Shown here: one piece after another, positions 39,753-47,925 of the stretch | How positions within the stretch are numbered: position 1 is the stretch's first letter | Layout of the letters: each line of letters begins with the position of its first letter | Origin: Bog-756 sp963753905 | GTDB lineage: Bacteria; Actinomycetota; Acidimicrobiia; Acidimicrobiales; RAAP-2 | Length of the DNA stretch: 64,000 nucleotides | Reading direction: 5' to 3' | NCBI GenBank assembly: GCA_963753905.1 | Contig: CAVWDZ010000001.1 | Location: 434,001 to 498,000 of the forward strand | Position numbers and translations under genes: made by a program | The notes under the pieces: model-generated | The model's input: only the letters and a program-made list of their open reading frames with translations | Databases searched by the model: none | Told to the model about the DNA's origin: nothing

Positions 39753-40865
39753 GTGCACATCCTCTCGAACGTCCAGGACCTCGGACCCACCAACGGGATC
39801 ACGGTCCAGACGCTGCAGACCACCGTCGCACTCTGCGGCCGCGGTCACCAGGTCGAGGTGGCCTACGTTGCCGACGGCCCGTTCCGCGGCGGCTACGAGA
39901 CCGCCGGGGCAACCCTGGTCGAGGTGCCCCTCCTCGACCTGCATCTCCACGGGTCGCTCGGTGCCGCCCGCTCCCTCGTCCCCTCGGTTCGCTCGGGCGT
40001 CGCCCTCCGACCGGATGTGATCTACGCCCACCGCATGCAGCCGCTGCCCTGGGCGGTAGCCACCGGCGCCCGGGTGCGCCGGCCGGTGGTGAGCCACCTC
40101 CACGGGATCACCGGCTGCACCCACCGCGTGGTCAACACGCTGCTCGGCCGTCGACCCCGCACCGTGCTGTCCGTCTCGTCGTTCCTGCGCGACCAGTTGG
40201 TCGCCGGCGGCTTCCCGGCCGGCCGGGTCGACGTGGTCCACAACGGCATCGATCCGGACGTCTACCCGTTCGGCGACCTCGAGGCCCGCACGCAGGCACG
40301 CGAGGCCCTCGGCATCGAACAGGAGGGCTTCGTGGTCCTGTTCTACGGCCGACTGGATCCGACCAAGGGGGTCGAGGTGCTCCTCGATGCTGTCGCACGG
40401 ATGCGGGATGCCGGCACCGGGGTGCACCTCCTCATGATCGGGTCACCAGCAAGCGTCGAGTACCTGCGGGCCATCCGGCCCCGGTTGCGGCAACCAGGGG
40501 TGACCTGGCTCCCCAACCGGCCCGACGTGGTCACCCCGTTGCATGCGTCCGATGTCGTCGCCGCCCCGTCGGTCTGGGACGAGCCATTCGGCCGGGTGGT
40601 GCTGGAGGCGATGTCGACCGGCCGACCGGTGGTGGCCACCGAGGTCGGAGGCATCCCCGAGGTGCTGACCGGGCAGTTCACCCGCTTCCTCGTCCCGCGG
40701 TCCGATCCCGACGAGTTGGCCCGCCGCCTGTCCTCGCTCGCCACGTGGCGGACGGACGAAGCCGGCCTCGGGGAGGACTGCCGCGCGCACGTGGCCGATC
40801 ACTTCTCCCTCGTGTCGATGGTGGACGCCATCGAGCACCACCTGGAGGTTGCGGTGGGTGCCTGA
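39753..40865 (+). CDS. Glycosyltransferase, GT4 family
   Basis: This 370-residue GT-B protein has an N-terminal acceptor domain with a glycine-rich loop (GPTNGITVQTLQTT). The C-terminal nucleotide-sugar domain carries LFYGRLDPTKGVEVLLDAVARM and the EX7E region EPFGRVVLEAMSTGRPVVATEVGGIPEV. It should add a sugar from an activated donor to the growing glycan on the cytoplasmic side. GTG 39753 lies 2 bases after the permease stop, third gene of the export operon. Donor and linkage cannot be read from sequence. Confidence 0.9.
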   Translation: MHILSNVQDLGPTNGITVQTLQTTVALCGRGHQVEVAYVADGPFRGGYETAGATLVEVPLLDLHLHGSLGAARSLVPSVRSGVALRPDVIYAHRMQPLPWAVATGARVRRPVVSHLHGITGCTHRVVNTLLGRRPRTVLSVSSFLRDQLVAGGFPAGRVDVVHNGIDPDVYPFGDLEARTQAREALGIEQEGFVVLFYGRLDPTKGVEVLLDAVARMRDAGTGVHLLMIGSPASVEYLRAIRPRLRQPGVTWLPNRPDVVTPLHASDVVAAPSVWDEPFGRVVLEAMSTGRPVVATEVGGIPEVLTGQFTRFLVPRSDPDELARRLSSLATWRTDEAGLGEDCRAHVADHFSLVSMVDAIEHHLEVAVGA

Positions 40866-40902
40866 GCCCGCGACCGGCCGCGCAACCGGGCCGTTGGCAG
40901 GA

Positions 40903-42663
40903 TTACCGGTGCCGGTCAGCGGCCACGTATCTCCCGGCGAGCTCCATCGCCTCGGTCCGTCCGGTCCCGGCGTGGAAGTTGTGGTCGAGTGACTGCACCA
41001 CGTCGAAGCTGAAGCATTCGCTCGCGGCGAGCTTGTGGAGGCGCCGTTTCGCCCCCCTGGTCATCGGAACGGCGTCGTCCGGTCCGGAGATGACGTGCAC
41101 GGCCACGTCGCTCGCGACCAGCTCGCGCAGTTGTCGCACCGGCGGATCCGTCCCGGCGAGGACGTTGACCGCGTGCCACACGACATCGGGCACCCGTGGG
41201 GCGACGGCGCGGGTCAGTCGATGGCCGCGCATCGTGCGCAGATTGATGAGCTGGCGCCAGCGCCGTAATCCGGTGGCCGGCGCTGGGGGTGGGGTCACCG
41301 CGGACGGGCGCTCCCCTCTGACTCCGGCTGGCGTCGCGAAGCGGGTCGGATTGAGCAGGCACACCCCGGCGATCCCTCCCATGCCGGCGATGGCGGTGGC
41401 TCGGTAGGCGCCCGAGCAGAGGCCGACCAGGAGGGTGCGGTCCGAGGGCCCGGTGGAGAGGAATGCGATGGCGTCGAGGATGTCGTCGGTGGCGGTGGTC
41501 GGGTAGTCCGCCGCCACCGCCGAGGTGATCGGCCAGGCGCTGTCCCCGACCCCTCCGATGTCCAGACGGAGCGAGCGGACCCCGAGCGGTGCCCACCGGC
41601 GGGCCTGCTGGACCCACTCGCGTCCGGGTCCGATGTGGGAGAGATCGACCGCGTTGAGGAAGACCACGTTGTCGTAGCTCCGCGACGCCTCTGCCCCGGA
41701 CGCAGGCGCAGGGTCGTCGTCCCGAGCGCCCCCTGCCGGCTCGGTGAGGACCGCGTAGAGGCGGTCGTTGCAGATGCGCACCGGGGATTCGCATACCGTC
41801 GTCCCCCACGACGTCCTGAGCTTCCGCGCGGCAGCGGAGTGGATGCCCTCGGTGTCGCCCGTGTCGGTGCCGGAGAGGGACGTCGAGAGGTGTTCGACGA
41901 TGCGGTCGACGTCCTCGGGGTCCGGAGTCGCGTTCTGCTGTTCCACGCCCAGCAGCCGGTGGGCGGCGTCGGGGTTGGTGACCGTGCTCACAGCGGTGAG
42001 CTCGGAGAGCCCGCCCGGGTCGCGGACCTCGGTCAGGACCAGGGTGGGACTCGGCGGGACCGTGGCGGCGAGGGGCGGCAATTCGCGCACCGCCCGGGCG
42101 ACGTGCTCGGCGAGGACGAGCGCGGGGAGCTCGACCTCGCCCGGAGGACGGTCCGGAGGGGGCGCGATCATCCGCCGGAGTCCCACCTGGTGCCGGAGGA
42201 AGTCCTTCCCGCTCCTCGACGGGTACCAGTAGACGAGTGCGGCGGGTGGCGGTCCGGCCATGGCGGCGATGGCGGCGAGCACGGCGCCGAGCCGGACACC
42301 GACCATCGAGATCCGCCCGAACCCGTGTGCACGCAGGAGCGCGACGGCCTCGTGGATCGTCTCGCCCCACGCGTCAGGTCCGGTCTCACCCGCCGGGTCG
42401 TCGCCCGAGTCGCCGCAGCCGAGGTAGTCGAACCGGAGCGCCACGAACCCGCCTTGCGCCAAGCGTGGGGCGAGCGCCCGGAACGCCCGATGGCTCGCCT
42501 CGTACTCGAGGCCGATCGACGGGCACAGCACGGCCGCGCCGCGCGCCGGGCGACCCACGACCTCGTACAGCCACCCCGCGCAGGGTTGTCCCCGGACCGG
42601 GAACCAGATCGGTCGAGCCTGCGGCGGGGTCTTGCAAGCGGTGTCGGTGGTCTCGGTCTGCAT
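40903..42663 (-). CDS. Tandem alpha/beta-hydrolase with degenerate first domain
   Basis: This 586-residue protein contains two alpha/beta-hydrolase modules (about 15-265 and 290-586). Each begins with a substrate-cap strand and has an oxyanion turn: FDYLGCGDSG in the first and LDIGGVGDSAW in the second. The nucleophile elbow is G122-V-R124-L-G126 in the first, with no nucleophile, and G414-L-C416-S-G418 in the second, with Cys in place of Ser. SLDH (His561) could be the catalytic His of the second. Hydrolases of this kind occur in extracellular-polysaccharide clusters; acyl transfer to a glycan is plausible. ATG 42663. Confidence 0.78.
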   Translation of the reverse strand: MQTETTDTACKTPPQARPIWFPVRGQPCAGWLYEVVGRPARGAAVLCPSIGLEYEASHRAFRALAPRLAQGGFVALRFDYLGCGDSGDDPAGETGPDAWGETIHEAVALLRAHGFGRISMVGVRLGAVLAAIAAMAGPPPAALVYWYPSRSGKDFLRHQVGLRRMIAPPPDRPPGEVELPALVLAEHVARAVRELPPLAATVPPSPTLVLTEVRDPGGLSELTAVSTVTNPDAAHRLLGVEQQNATPDPEDVDRIVEHLSTSLSGTDTGDTEGIHSAAARKLRTSWGTTVCESPVRICNDRLYAVLTEPAGGARDDDPAPASGAEASRSYDNVVFLNAVDLSHIGPGREWVQQARRWAPLGVRSLRLDIGGVGDSAWPITSAVAADYPTTATDDILDAIAFLSTGPSDRTLLVGLCSGAYRATAIAGMGGIAGVCLLNPTRFATPAGVRGERPSAVTPPPAPATGLRRWRQLINLRTMRGHRLTRAVAPRVPDVVWHAVNVLAGTDPPVRQLRELVASDVAVHVISGPDDAVPMTRGAKRRLHKLAASECFSFDVVQSLDHNFHAGTGRTEAMELAGRYVAADRHR

Positions 42664-42732
42664 GGTGGGGGGCGGTTGGCCGCGGGCTGAGGCTACCGGC
42701 TCGGGGGCCAGAGGTGGAACGGCTGCCATCGG

Positions 42733-42738
42733 TAGGAT
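42733..42738 (+). promoter_or_regulatory. -10 hexamer of the GT2 gene
   Basis: TAGGAT ends 6 bases before ATG 42745 in the 81-base divergent gap with the hydrolase gene. Confidence 0.45.
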
Positions 42739-42744
42739 GGAGCG

Positions 42745-43746
42745 ATGACCGGGCCCGGCGACCACACGGACTGGGAGCCGACGACTGCGAGCGCGACGGT
42801 CGCCGTGGTGACCTACGAGCGCCCGGACTTCGTGGCCCGGTGCCTCGAGCACCTCGCCCGCCAGACGGTGCTCCCCGGCGAGGTCATCGTCGTCGACTCC
42901 TCGGACAGCGGGGACACCGCACGACTGGTCCGGGAGCGCTTCCCGGACGTGCGCTACGAGGTCTGCCCGGCCGGGTGGGGCGCCATGGCCACGGCCCGCG
43001 ACATCGCCTACCGCAGCACGGGCGGCAGTGTGCTGGCCTTCGTCGACGATGACGCCTTCGCCGAACCGGACTGGCTCGAGCACCTGCTGCCCGTCTTCGA
43101 CGACCCCGACGTCGGCGCGGTCGGGGGCCGGCAGATCCGGGGCCAGCCCGGGGAGCTCACCGACGGGATCGACGCGATCGGCCGCCTCCGCGAGGACGGC
43201 ACCCTGACCGGAGGTTTTGCCGCCGATCCAGGGGCACCGGTCGGGGTCGACCACCTGCTCGGGGCCAACATGTCCTTCCGCCGTTCGGTCCTCGACGAGA
43301 TCGGCGGCATCCGCGACGGCTACACCGGAACATGCGTGCGCGAAGAAACCGATCTGTGCCTGCGGGTGAGGCAGGCAGGCTACCGCCTCGTCTACACCCC
43401 CGACGCGGTGGTCGAACACGTCGCCGCTCCCTACGCAAAAGGTAAGCGGTTCGACCTGCGCTACGTCTACTGGGCCCAGAAGAACCACCTGATCCTGCTC
43501 ATCCGCAACTTCGGATCCGGCGCGCCGATCGTGCGGCGCTACCTCGCCGCGTCGACCAAGGGTGTCCTCCGGGACGGCTCGAAACGGGCCCGCCGGGCCG
43601 GGACCCGCGCCCGCGATCGGGACTTCCCCGGTGCGGCCCGCGCCGCGTCGGGCGCGCTCGCCCACACCGCGGTGCTCCTCGCTGCGACCGTCAGCGGGCT
43701 CTCGGCCGGCGTGCGCATGGCACGGCAGGATCGCCGCGGAGGATGA
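42745..43746 (+). CDS. Glycosyltransferase, GT2 family
   Basis: This 333-residue GT-A protein has VAVVTYERPDFVARCLEHLARQ at the start, VVDSSDSGD, the DxD-type metal site FVDDDAF, and an acceptor-side GANMSFRRSVLDEIGG followed by REETDLCLRVRQAGY. A C-terminal basic/hydrophobic tail may bind the membrane. It would transfer a sugar in the polysaccharide pathway. Leaderless start with TAGGAT at 42733-42738. Convergent with the next GT4 gene (33 bases). Confidence 0.9.
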   Translation: MTGPGDHTDWEPTTASATVAVVTYERPDFVARCLEHLARQTVLPGEVIVVDSSDSGDTARLVRERFPDVRYEVCPAGWGAMATARDIAYRSTGGSVLAFVDDDAFAEPDWLEHLLPVFDDPDVGAVGGRQIRGQPGELTDGIDAIGRLREDGTLTGGFAADPGAPVGVDHLLGANMSFRRSVLDEIGGIRDGYTGTCVREETDLCLRVRQAGYRLVYTPDAVVEHVAAPYAKGKRFDLRYVYWAQKNHLILLIRNFGSGAPIVRRYLAASTKGVLRDGSKRARRAGTRARDRDFPGAARAASGALAHTAVLLAATVSGLSAGVRMARQDRRGG

Positions 43747-43779
43747 GCGGGCCGGGCTGGACGCGGGCCCGTCCGCCGA

Positions 43780-44829
43780 TCACGCGGAGAACGACGTCCA
43801 GAACCGGGCGTGAGCCGCGGCGCTGGCCTCCCAGGTGAATCCCGACGCCCGGAGACGTCCCCGCTCGATGAGGTCGCGGGCGGCGGGACCGTCCTCGAGG
43901 GCGGTGAGGATGCCCTCGGCGAGGCTCGACCCGTCGGGCTCGACCAGGAGCGCCGCGTCCCCGCACACTTCCGGGAGCGAGCTCCGTCGGGCGGCGACCA
44001 CCGGGACGCCGGCGGCCATCGCCTCGAGTGCTGGCAGGCCGAAGCCCTCGTAGAGGGAGGGCACCACCACGACCGCCGCCGCAGCCATCACCCCCCGGAG
44101 TGTCTCGTCGGGCACCCGCCCGGGGAGGACGGTCCCCGGGAGCGGACCGAAGAGCTGGTCGCGCCGCGGATCGGGAGGGCCGAGGAGCACCAGCGTGAGA
44201 TCGGACCGGTTGCCCCGGACGCGTGCCCAGGCGCCGGCCAGACCGGCGAGGTTCTTGCGATCGGTGCACCCTCCTGCGTGCAGCACGAACGGCGGTCGGA
44301 TCCCGAGCGCGGCGAGCTCGTCCTCCGCCATGGGAGCCGCGTCGAAGAATGCCCGGTCGACTCCGTTGTGAATCGCCACCGGGTCGGCCACGCCGAATTC
44401 GGAAGCCACCTCGTCGGCCGAGAATTGCGACGGGCAGATGACCACCTCGGCACGCCGCGCCGTGACCGCGGCATCGGCGGGGGGTTGGCCCTCGTCGCCA
44501 AAGCGCCACGGCACGAGGTCGTGGATGGTGAGCACTTCCGGGGAGGGAGCCGGGGGGAGGCGGAGGTCCATCCGGTGCACGACGTCGCAGCCCCGGTAGA
44601 GGAACCTCCCCGCGGCGCGGCGGACGGGGGCCGAGGCCCCGCTCAGGAGGCGGGACGGAACCCGGGCGGTGCCCGCGAGCGGCGATCGCAGCGTCCGCAC
44701 CACGATCGGGCGGACGTCCCAGCCGGTCCCGAGCTCGGCCGGGGCGCGCCGGGCCAGCTCCTGCTCGTAGCGCTGTTGGCCCATGGGCTGCGCGACCGAG
44801 AGGCAGACCATGCCCAGACGACGGGTCAC
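43780..44829 (-). CDS. Glycosyltransferase, GT4 family
   Basis: This 349-residue GT-B protein has AEVVICPSQFSADEV, IHNGVDRAFF, PFVLHAGGCTDRKNLAGLAGAW and EGFGLPALEAMAAGVPVVAARRSSLPEV. This domain set is that of mannosyl/rhamnosyl-type GT4 enzymes. I chose GTG 44829 (VTRRLGMVCLS); ATG 44811 six codons later is possible, and a longer frame upstream would run through the divergent promoter. It neighbours the PAP2 gene divergently, 50 bases apart. Confidence 0.87.
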   Translation of the reverse strand: MTRRLGMVCLSVAQPMGQQRYEQELARRAPAELGTGWDVRPIVVRTLRSPLAGTARVPSRLLSGASAPVRRAAGRFLYRGCDVVHRMDLRLPPAPSPEVLTIHDLVPWRFGDEGQPPADAAVTARRAEVVICPSQFSADEVASEFGVADPVAIHNGVDRAFFDAAPMAEDELAALGIRPPFVLHAGGCTDRKNLAGLAGAWARVRGNRSDLTLVLLGPPDPRRDQLFGPLPGTVLPGRVPDETLRGVMAAAAVVVVPSLYEGFGLPALEAMAAGVPVVAARRSSLPEVCGDAALLVEPDGSSLAEGILTALEDGPAARDLIERGRLRASGFTWEASAAAHARFWTSFSA

Positions 44830-44866
44830 GACGCGCCCGTGCCGATCACGACGCCGCGCCCGGCGG

Positions 44867-44872
44867 TAGCGT
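44867..44872 (+). promoter_or_regulatory. -10 hexamer of the PAP2 gene
   Basis: TAGCGT ends 7 bases before GTG 44880. Confidence 0.45.
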
Positions 44873-44879
44873 CGACCGG

Positions 44880-45581
44880 GTGAACCGTGCGCGGGTCCTG
44901 GTCGGCGGCGCCGTCGTCCCCGAGCGCGACGTCCCGGCCGACCGGTCTCTCGCAATCCGCCGTGAGCTGCTGGTCGGGGTCCTCCTGCTGGCCGCGGTCG
45001 TGGTCGGTGGCGTGTACGTGGCCGTCCGCCCCGCCCCGGGTGCGGTCGACATCTGGCTGCAGCAGGTCATCCCGGGCAGCACGAGCCGGGCCGAGACCGC
45101 TGTGACCGCGCTGCGGCACCCCTGGTGCATCGTCATCGGGTCCATCGTTGCATCTGCGGTGACCGTCCGACGGGACCGGCCGCGAGCCGTGGCCTGCCTG
45201 GTCGGGCCGCCGCTCGCCCTCGTACTCTGCGAACTGGTGGTCAAGCCGGCGGTCGGCCGTACCCTCGGCGGGTCGCTCACCTACCCCTCCGGCTCGACGG
45301 TGGGTGCAGCCGCGCTGGGAGCCGCGGTGGTGCTGGCCACGCCCGAGCGACTTCGCGCCGTCGCCGTCCCGGTGGTGGCGATCTACGCGCTCGGCATGGC
45401 CGTCGCCGTCGTGGCACTCCGCTGGCACTTCCCGATCGACGCGGTGGCCGGACTGGCCTGGGGAGTCGGGGTCGTGCTGGTGGCGGATGCCTCGGCATGG
45501 TGGGCCGCCCGCCGCTGGGCCGGCCGTTCGGGCCGTGTGCGGGGAGACGACCCCGGGCCGGTCACACCCTCCAGCGCGTGA
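44880..45581 (+). CDS. PAP2-family phosphatase, membrane-bound
   Basis: This 233-residue protein has about five transmembrane helices. The three lipid-phosphatase motifs are K-P-A-V-G-R-T (motif 1, with the RP Pro replaced by Thr), PSGS (motif 2) and RWHFPIDA (motif 3, His and Asp present). The active site would face outside the membrane. In a polysaccharide cluster the likely job is removing a phosphate from undecaprenyl pyrophosphate to recycle carrier lipid, though phosphatidate is an alternative substrate. GTG start with TAGCGT 7 bases upstream. Confidence 0.83.
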   Translation: MNRARVLVGGAVVPERDVPADRSLAIRRELLVGVLLLAAVVVGGVYVAVRPAPGAVDIWLQQVIPGSTSRAETAVTALRHPWCIVIGSIVASAVTVRRDRPRAVACLVGPPLALVLCELVVKPAVGRTLGGSLTYPSGSTVGAAALGAAVVLATPERLRAVAVPVVAIYALGMAVAVVALRWHFPIDAVAGLAWGVGVVLVADASAWWAARRWAGRSGRVRGDDPGPVTPSSA

Positions 45582-45617
45582 GCGCTCCGCGCGGTGGCTC
45601 CCTGCCGGCCGCGGGGA

Positions 45618-46013
45618 TCAATCGGCGTCGGTCGGTCCGGTCTCCCGGTCCTCCGACCGGGTGCGGATGACGGCCACGGTCTTGCCCGGATCGTCGGGGT
45701 CGAAGTGGAGCGAGATGGGGCCCTCGGGCTCGTCGGGCTCGCCGGGGGCCTCCATCACAAAGGCCGGTTGCTCGCGTTCGCGCTCGAGGGCGTGCTGCAG
45801 ACCGAGGGCGATGCCGCTCAGGACGGCGCCCGTTGCCGAGCGCTTCATCCAGTTGCTGAACCGGAGCGGATCGGCGGCACCCTCCGGCTCGTCCGTGGAG
45901 TCCGCCATCGCGTCGCTCCCCGGAGCAAGCAGCTCCCGCTCGTGGTCCGAGGGAGCGGGGACCGCACGCTCGGGGTCCGAGGCCGGTTCCTGGCCGATCT
46001 GCACCCACCCCAC
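45618..46013 (-). CDS. Conserved-looking hypothetical protein, 131 residues
   Basis: I do not recognise a named family. The N-terminal half is acidic and disordered-looking (DSTDEPEGAADP). A central helix reads RFSNWMKRSATGAVLSGIALGLQHALE, and the end is a small beta-like segment (SLHFDPDDPGKTVAVIRTR). The central amphipathic segment could lie on the membrane. GTG 46013 was chosen because it is the last start before the divergent DtxR promoter; GTG 46004 is also possible. It is divergent from the metalloregulator with 43 bases between, which suggests shared control. Confidence 0.55.
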   Translation of the reverse strand: MGWVQIGQEPASDPERAVPAPSDHERELLAPGSDAMADSTDEPEGAADPLRFSNWMKRSATGAVLSGIALGLQHALEREREQPAFVMEAPGEPDEPEGPISLHFDPDDPGKTVAVIRTRSEDRETGPTDAD

Positions 46014-46043
46014 GGTACTGGTCGACGCAGGCGGGGCGTGCCG

Positions 46044-46049
46044 TAGGAT
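46044..46049 (+). promoter_or_regulatory. -10 hexamer of the DtxR-family gene
   Basis: TAGGAT ends 7 bases before GTG 46057. Confidence 0.5.
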
Positions 46050-46056
46050 CGGCCAC

Positions 46057-46716
46057 GTGCTCGATCGCTTCCACCCGCCGGCCGAGGAGTACCTCGAGAC
46101 CATCTTCGCCCTCGAGGAGGAGGGGATCCCGATCATCCAGGCACGCCTGGCCGAACGACTGGGCAAGGCGGCTCCGTCGGTCTCGGAGATGCTGGACCGG
46201 CTCGAGGCCGACGACCTGATCACCCGCAGCTCGCGCCGGATCACCATGACCCCGGCGGGTCGGGATCTCGCCGAGGGCGTGGTCCGCAAGCACCGCCTCG
46301 CGGAGCGGCTCCTCGTCGACATCATCGGCCTCGACTGGGACAAGGCCCACATCGAGGCCGGCCGGTGGGAGCACGTGATCTCCGACGATGTGGAGGCGCG
46401 GCTGGTGGTGCTGCTCGGCAACCCCACGACCTGCCCACACGGCAACCCGATCCCCGGCGTGGAGCCGACCGCCCCCGAGCAGCGCCGCCTCGCGGAGGCC
46501 CAGCCCGGCGAGCGGGTCCGCCTCGAGCGGATCACCGAGAGCGTCGAGCACGAGTCCGCATCTCTCTCCTACCTGGGGGATCACGGGCTCACCCCGGGAA
46601 CCACGGCCGTCGTCAGCGCACGTGCTCCGGACGGGACGCTGACCCTGGTGACCGGGGATGCCACCATCGCGCTCGGGCCGGCGATGACCGCACGCATGTT
46701 CATCGCCTCTGCCTGA
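46057..46716 (+). CDS. DtxR/MntR-family metalloregulator with altered primary metal site
   Basis: This 219-residue protein has an N-terminal winged helix (LAERLGKAAPSVSEMLDRLEADDLI), a dimerisation/metal domain and a C-terminal SH3-like FeoA domain (GLTPGTTAVVSARAPDG). Ancillary-site ligands H79, E83 and H98, and also E105 and H106, are conserved in DtxR numbering. At the primary site Met10 of DtxR is replaced by Glu11 and Cys102 by Gly102. Metal choice may therefore differ from Fe2+ (Mn2+ is an option). Leaderless GTG with TAGGAT 7 bases upstream, divergent from the 131-residue protein. Confidence 0.88.
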   Translation: MLDRFHPPAEEYLETIFALEEEGIPIIQARLAERLGKAAPSVSEMLDRLEADDLITRSSRRITMTPAGRDLAEGVVRKHRLAERLLVDIIGLDWDKAHIEAGRWEHVISDDVEARLVVLLGNPTTCPHGNPIPGVEPTAPEQRRLAEAQPGERVRLERITESVEHESASLSYLGDHGLTPGTTAVVSARAPDGTLTLVTGDATIALGPAMTARMFIASA

Positions 46717-46752
46717 CCGGTCGCTCCAGGGCGGGTGGCAGTCCCATGAGGG

Positions 46753-46779
46753 CCAGCACTCACTAGAGTGGAGTGCCAA
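46753..46779 (+). promoter_or_regulatory. CIRCE element (HrcA operator) enclosing the -10
   Basis: CCAGCACTC and GAGTGCCAA are separated by nine bases, close to the TTAGCACTC-N9-GAGTGCTAA consensus. The spacer contains TAGAGT (46764-46769), a probable -10, so bound HrcA would cover the promoter of hrcA-dnaJ directly. Confidence 0.88.
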
Positions 46780-46830
46780 CGACGCCTGAGCAGGCAGGTG
46801 GAAGCCGCCCGCCGACCAGGCCACGAATGA

Positions 46831-47925
46831 GTGACGATGCCGACGGTCGACGATCGCAGAGGTGAGAAGGCCCCGTCAGGGGCGGGGGAGACGGACGGCG
46901 GCAAGGCCGCCGCCGACATGGACGCCCGTAAGGCCGCCATCCTCAACGCAGTGGTGAGCGAATACATCGGCTCCGCTCAGCCGGTCGGCTCGCAGCACGT
47001 GGTCAACGCCCCCGGGGTGAGCGTCTCGTCCGCCACGGTGCGTTCCGACATGGCCAGTCTGGAGCGCGAGGGCTACCTGACCCAGCCCCACACCAGTGCG
47101 GGCCGGATCCCGACCGACAAGGGCTACCGGTTCTTCGTCGACCACGTGGGATCCGGCTCGCTCGACCCGGGGGGTCGCCAGCAGGTGCGCTGGTTCTTCG
47201 ACCACGCCCACGGGGAGATCGAGCAGATGCTCGAGCGAACCTCGGGGCTCCTCTCCGACCTCACCGACTGCGCTGCCATGGTGGTGGGTCCGTCCCACGA
47301 GTCGGCGGCCATCCGGTCGGTGCAGCTGGTCGGCCTCGGCCCGCGGCTGGCCCTCCTGGTGGTGGTGCTGGCCGACGGCGCCGTGCTCAAGCAGTCGGTC
47401 GAGCTCCCCTATGAGGTCGACGACGCCCTCCTCGCCGACGCCGCCGGCCGGCTGGCTGCCCACACGCTCGGACTCCCGGTGACCCAGGTGTCAGCCGAAC
47501 TGTCCCCGAGCGGCGACTCCACCGTCGACACCGTGGTGCTGGCCGCCGTGGCGGCGGTGCGCGGCCTCGGAACACTCGAGGGTGCCGAACAGCTCTTCGT
47601 GGGTGGCTCGTCGCGGATGGCCGCCTCCTTCGACGCGGTCGAGACGGTGCGCTCGGTCCTGACCATCCTCGAGCAGCAGTTGGTCGTGGTCTCGCTGCTC
47701 CGGGACATCCTCGACACCGGCCTCACCGTGGCCATCGGCACCGAGCACGGGGTCGAGCCGTTGGCCTCGTGCGCCATCGTGGTCATGCCGTTCTCGGTCG
47801 AGGGGGAGGAGGCAGGCACGATCGGCCTCCTCGGTCCGACGCGGATGAACTACCCGCTCGCCCTGGCAGCGGCCCGCGTGGTCGGCGACCGGCTCGGGGA
47901 GCGCCTCGGCGAGGCCGGTCGATGA
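46831..47925 (+). CDS. hrcA: Heat-inducible transcription repressor HrcA
   Basis: This 364-residue repressor of heat-shock genes has a winged helix: DARKAAILNAVVSEYIGSAQPVGSQHVV, SVSSATVRSDMASLEREGYLTQPHTSAGRIPTDKGYR. GAF-like and C-terminal domains follow (LVVVLADGAVLKQ, SVLTILEQQLVV, TIGLLGPTRMNYPLA). The first 29 residues are not conserved; ATG 46918 (MDARK) is an alternative start, but it has no ribosome site either. Autoregulated through the CIRCE element upstream. The stop overlaps the dnaJ ATG. Confidence 0.95.
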   Translation: MTMPTVDDRRGEKAPSGAGETDGGKAAADMDARKAAILNAVVSEYIGSAQPVGSQHVVNAPGVSVSSATVRSDMASLEREGYLTQPHTSAGRIPTDKGYRFFVDHVGSGSLDPGGRQQVRWFFDHAHGEIEQMLERTSGLLSDLTDCAAMVVGPSHESAAIRSVQLVGLGPRLALLVVVLADGAVLKQSVELPYEVDDALLADAAGRLAAHTLGLPVTQVSAELSPSGDSTVDTVVLAAVAAVRGLGTLEGAEQLFVGGSSRMAASFDAVETVRSVLTILEQQLVVVSLLRDILDTGLTVAIGTEHGVEPLASCAIVVMPFSVEGEEAGTIGLLGPTRMNYPLALAAARVVGDRLGERLGEAGR

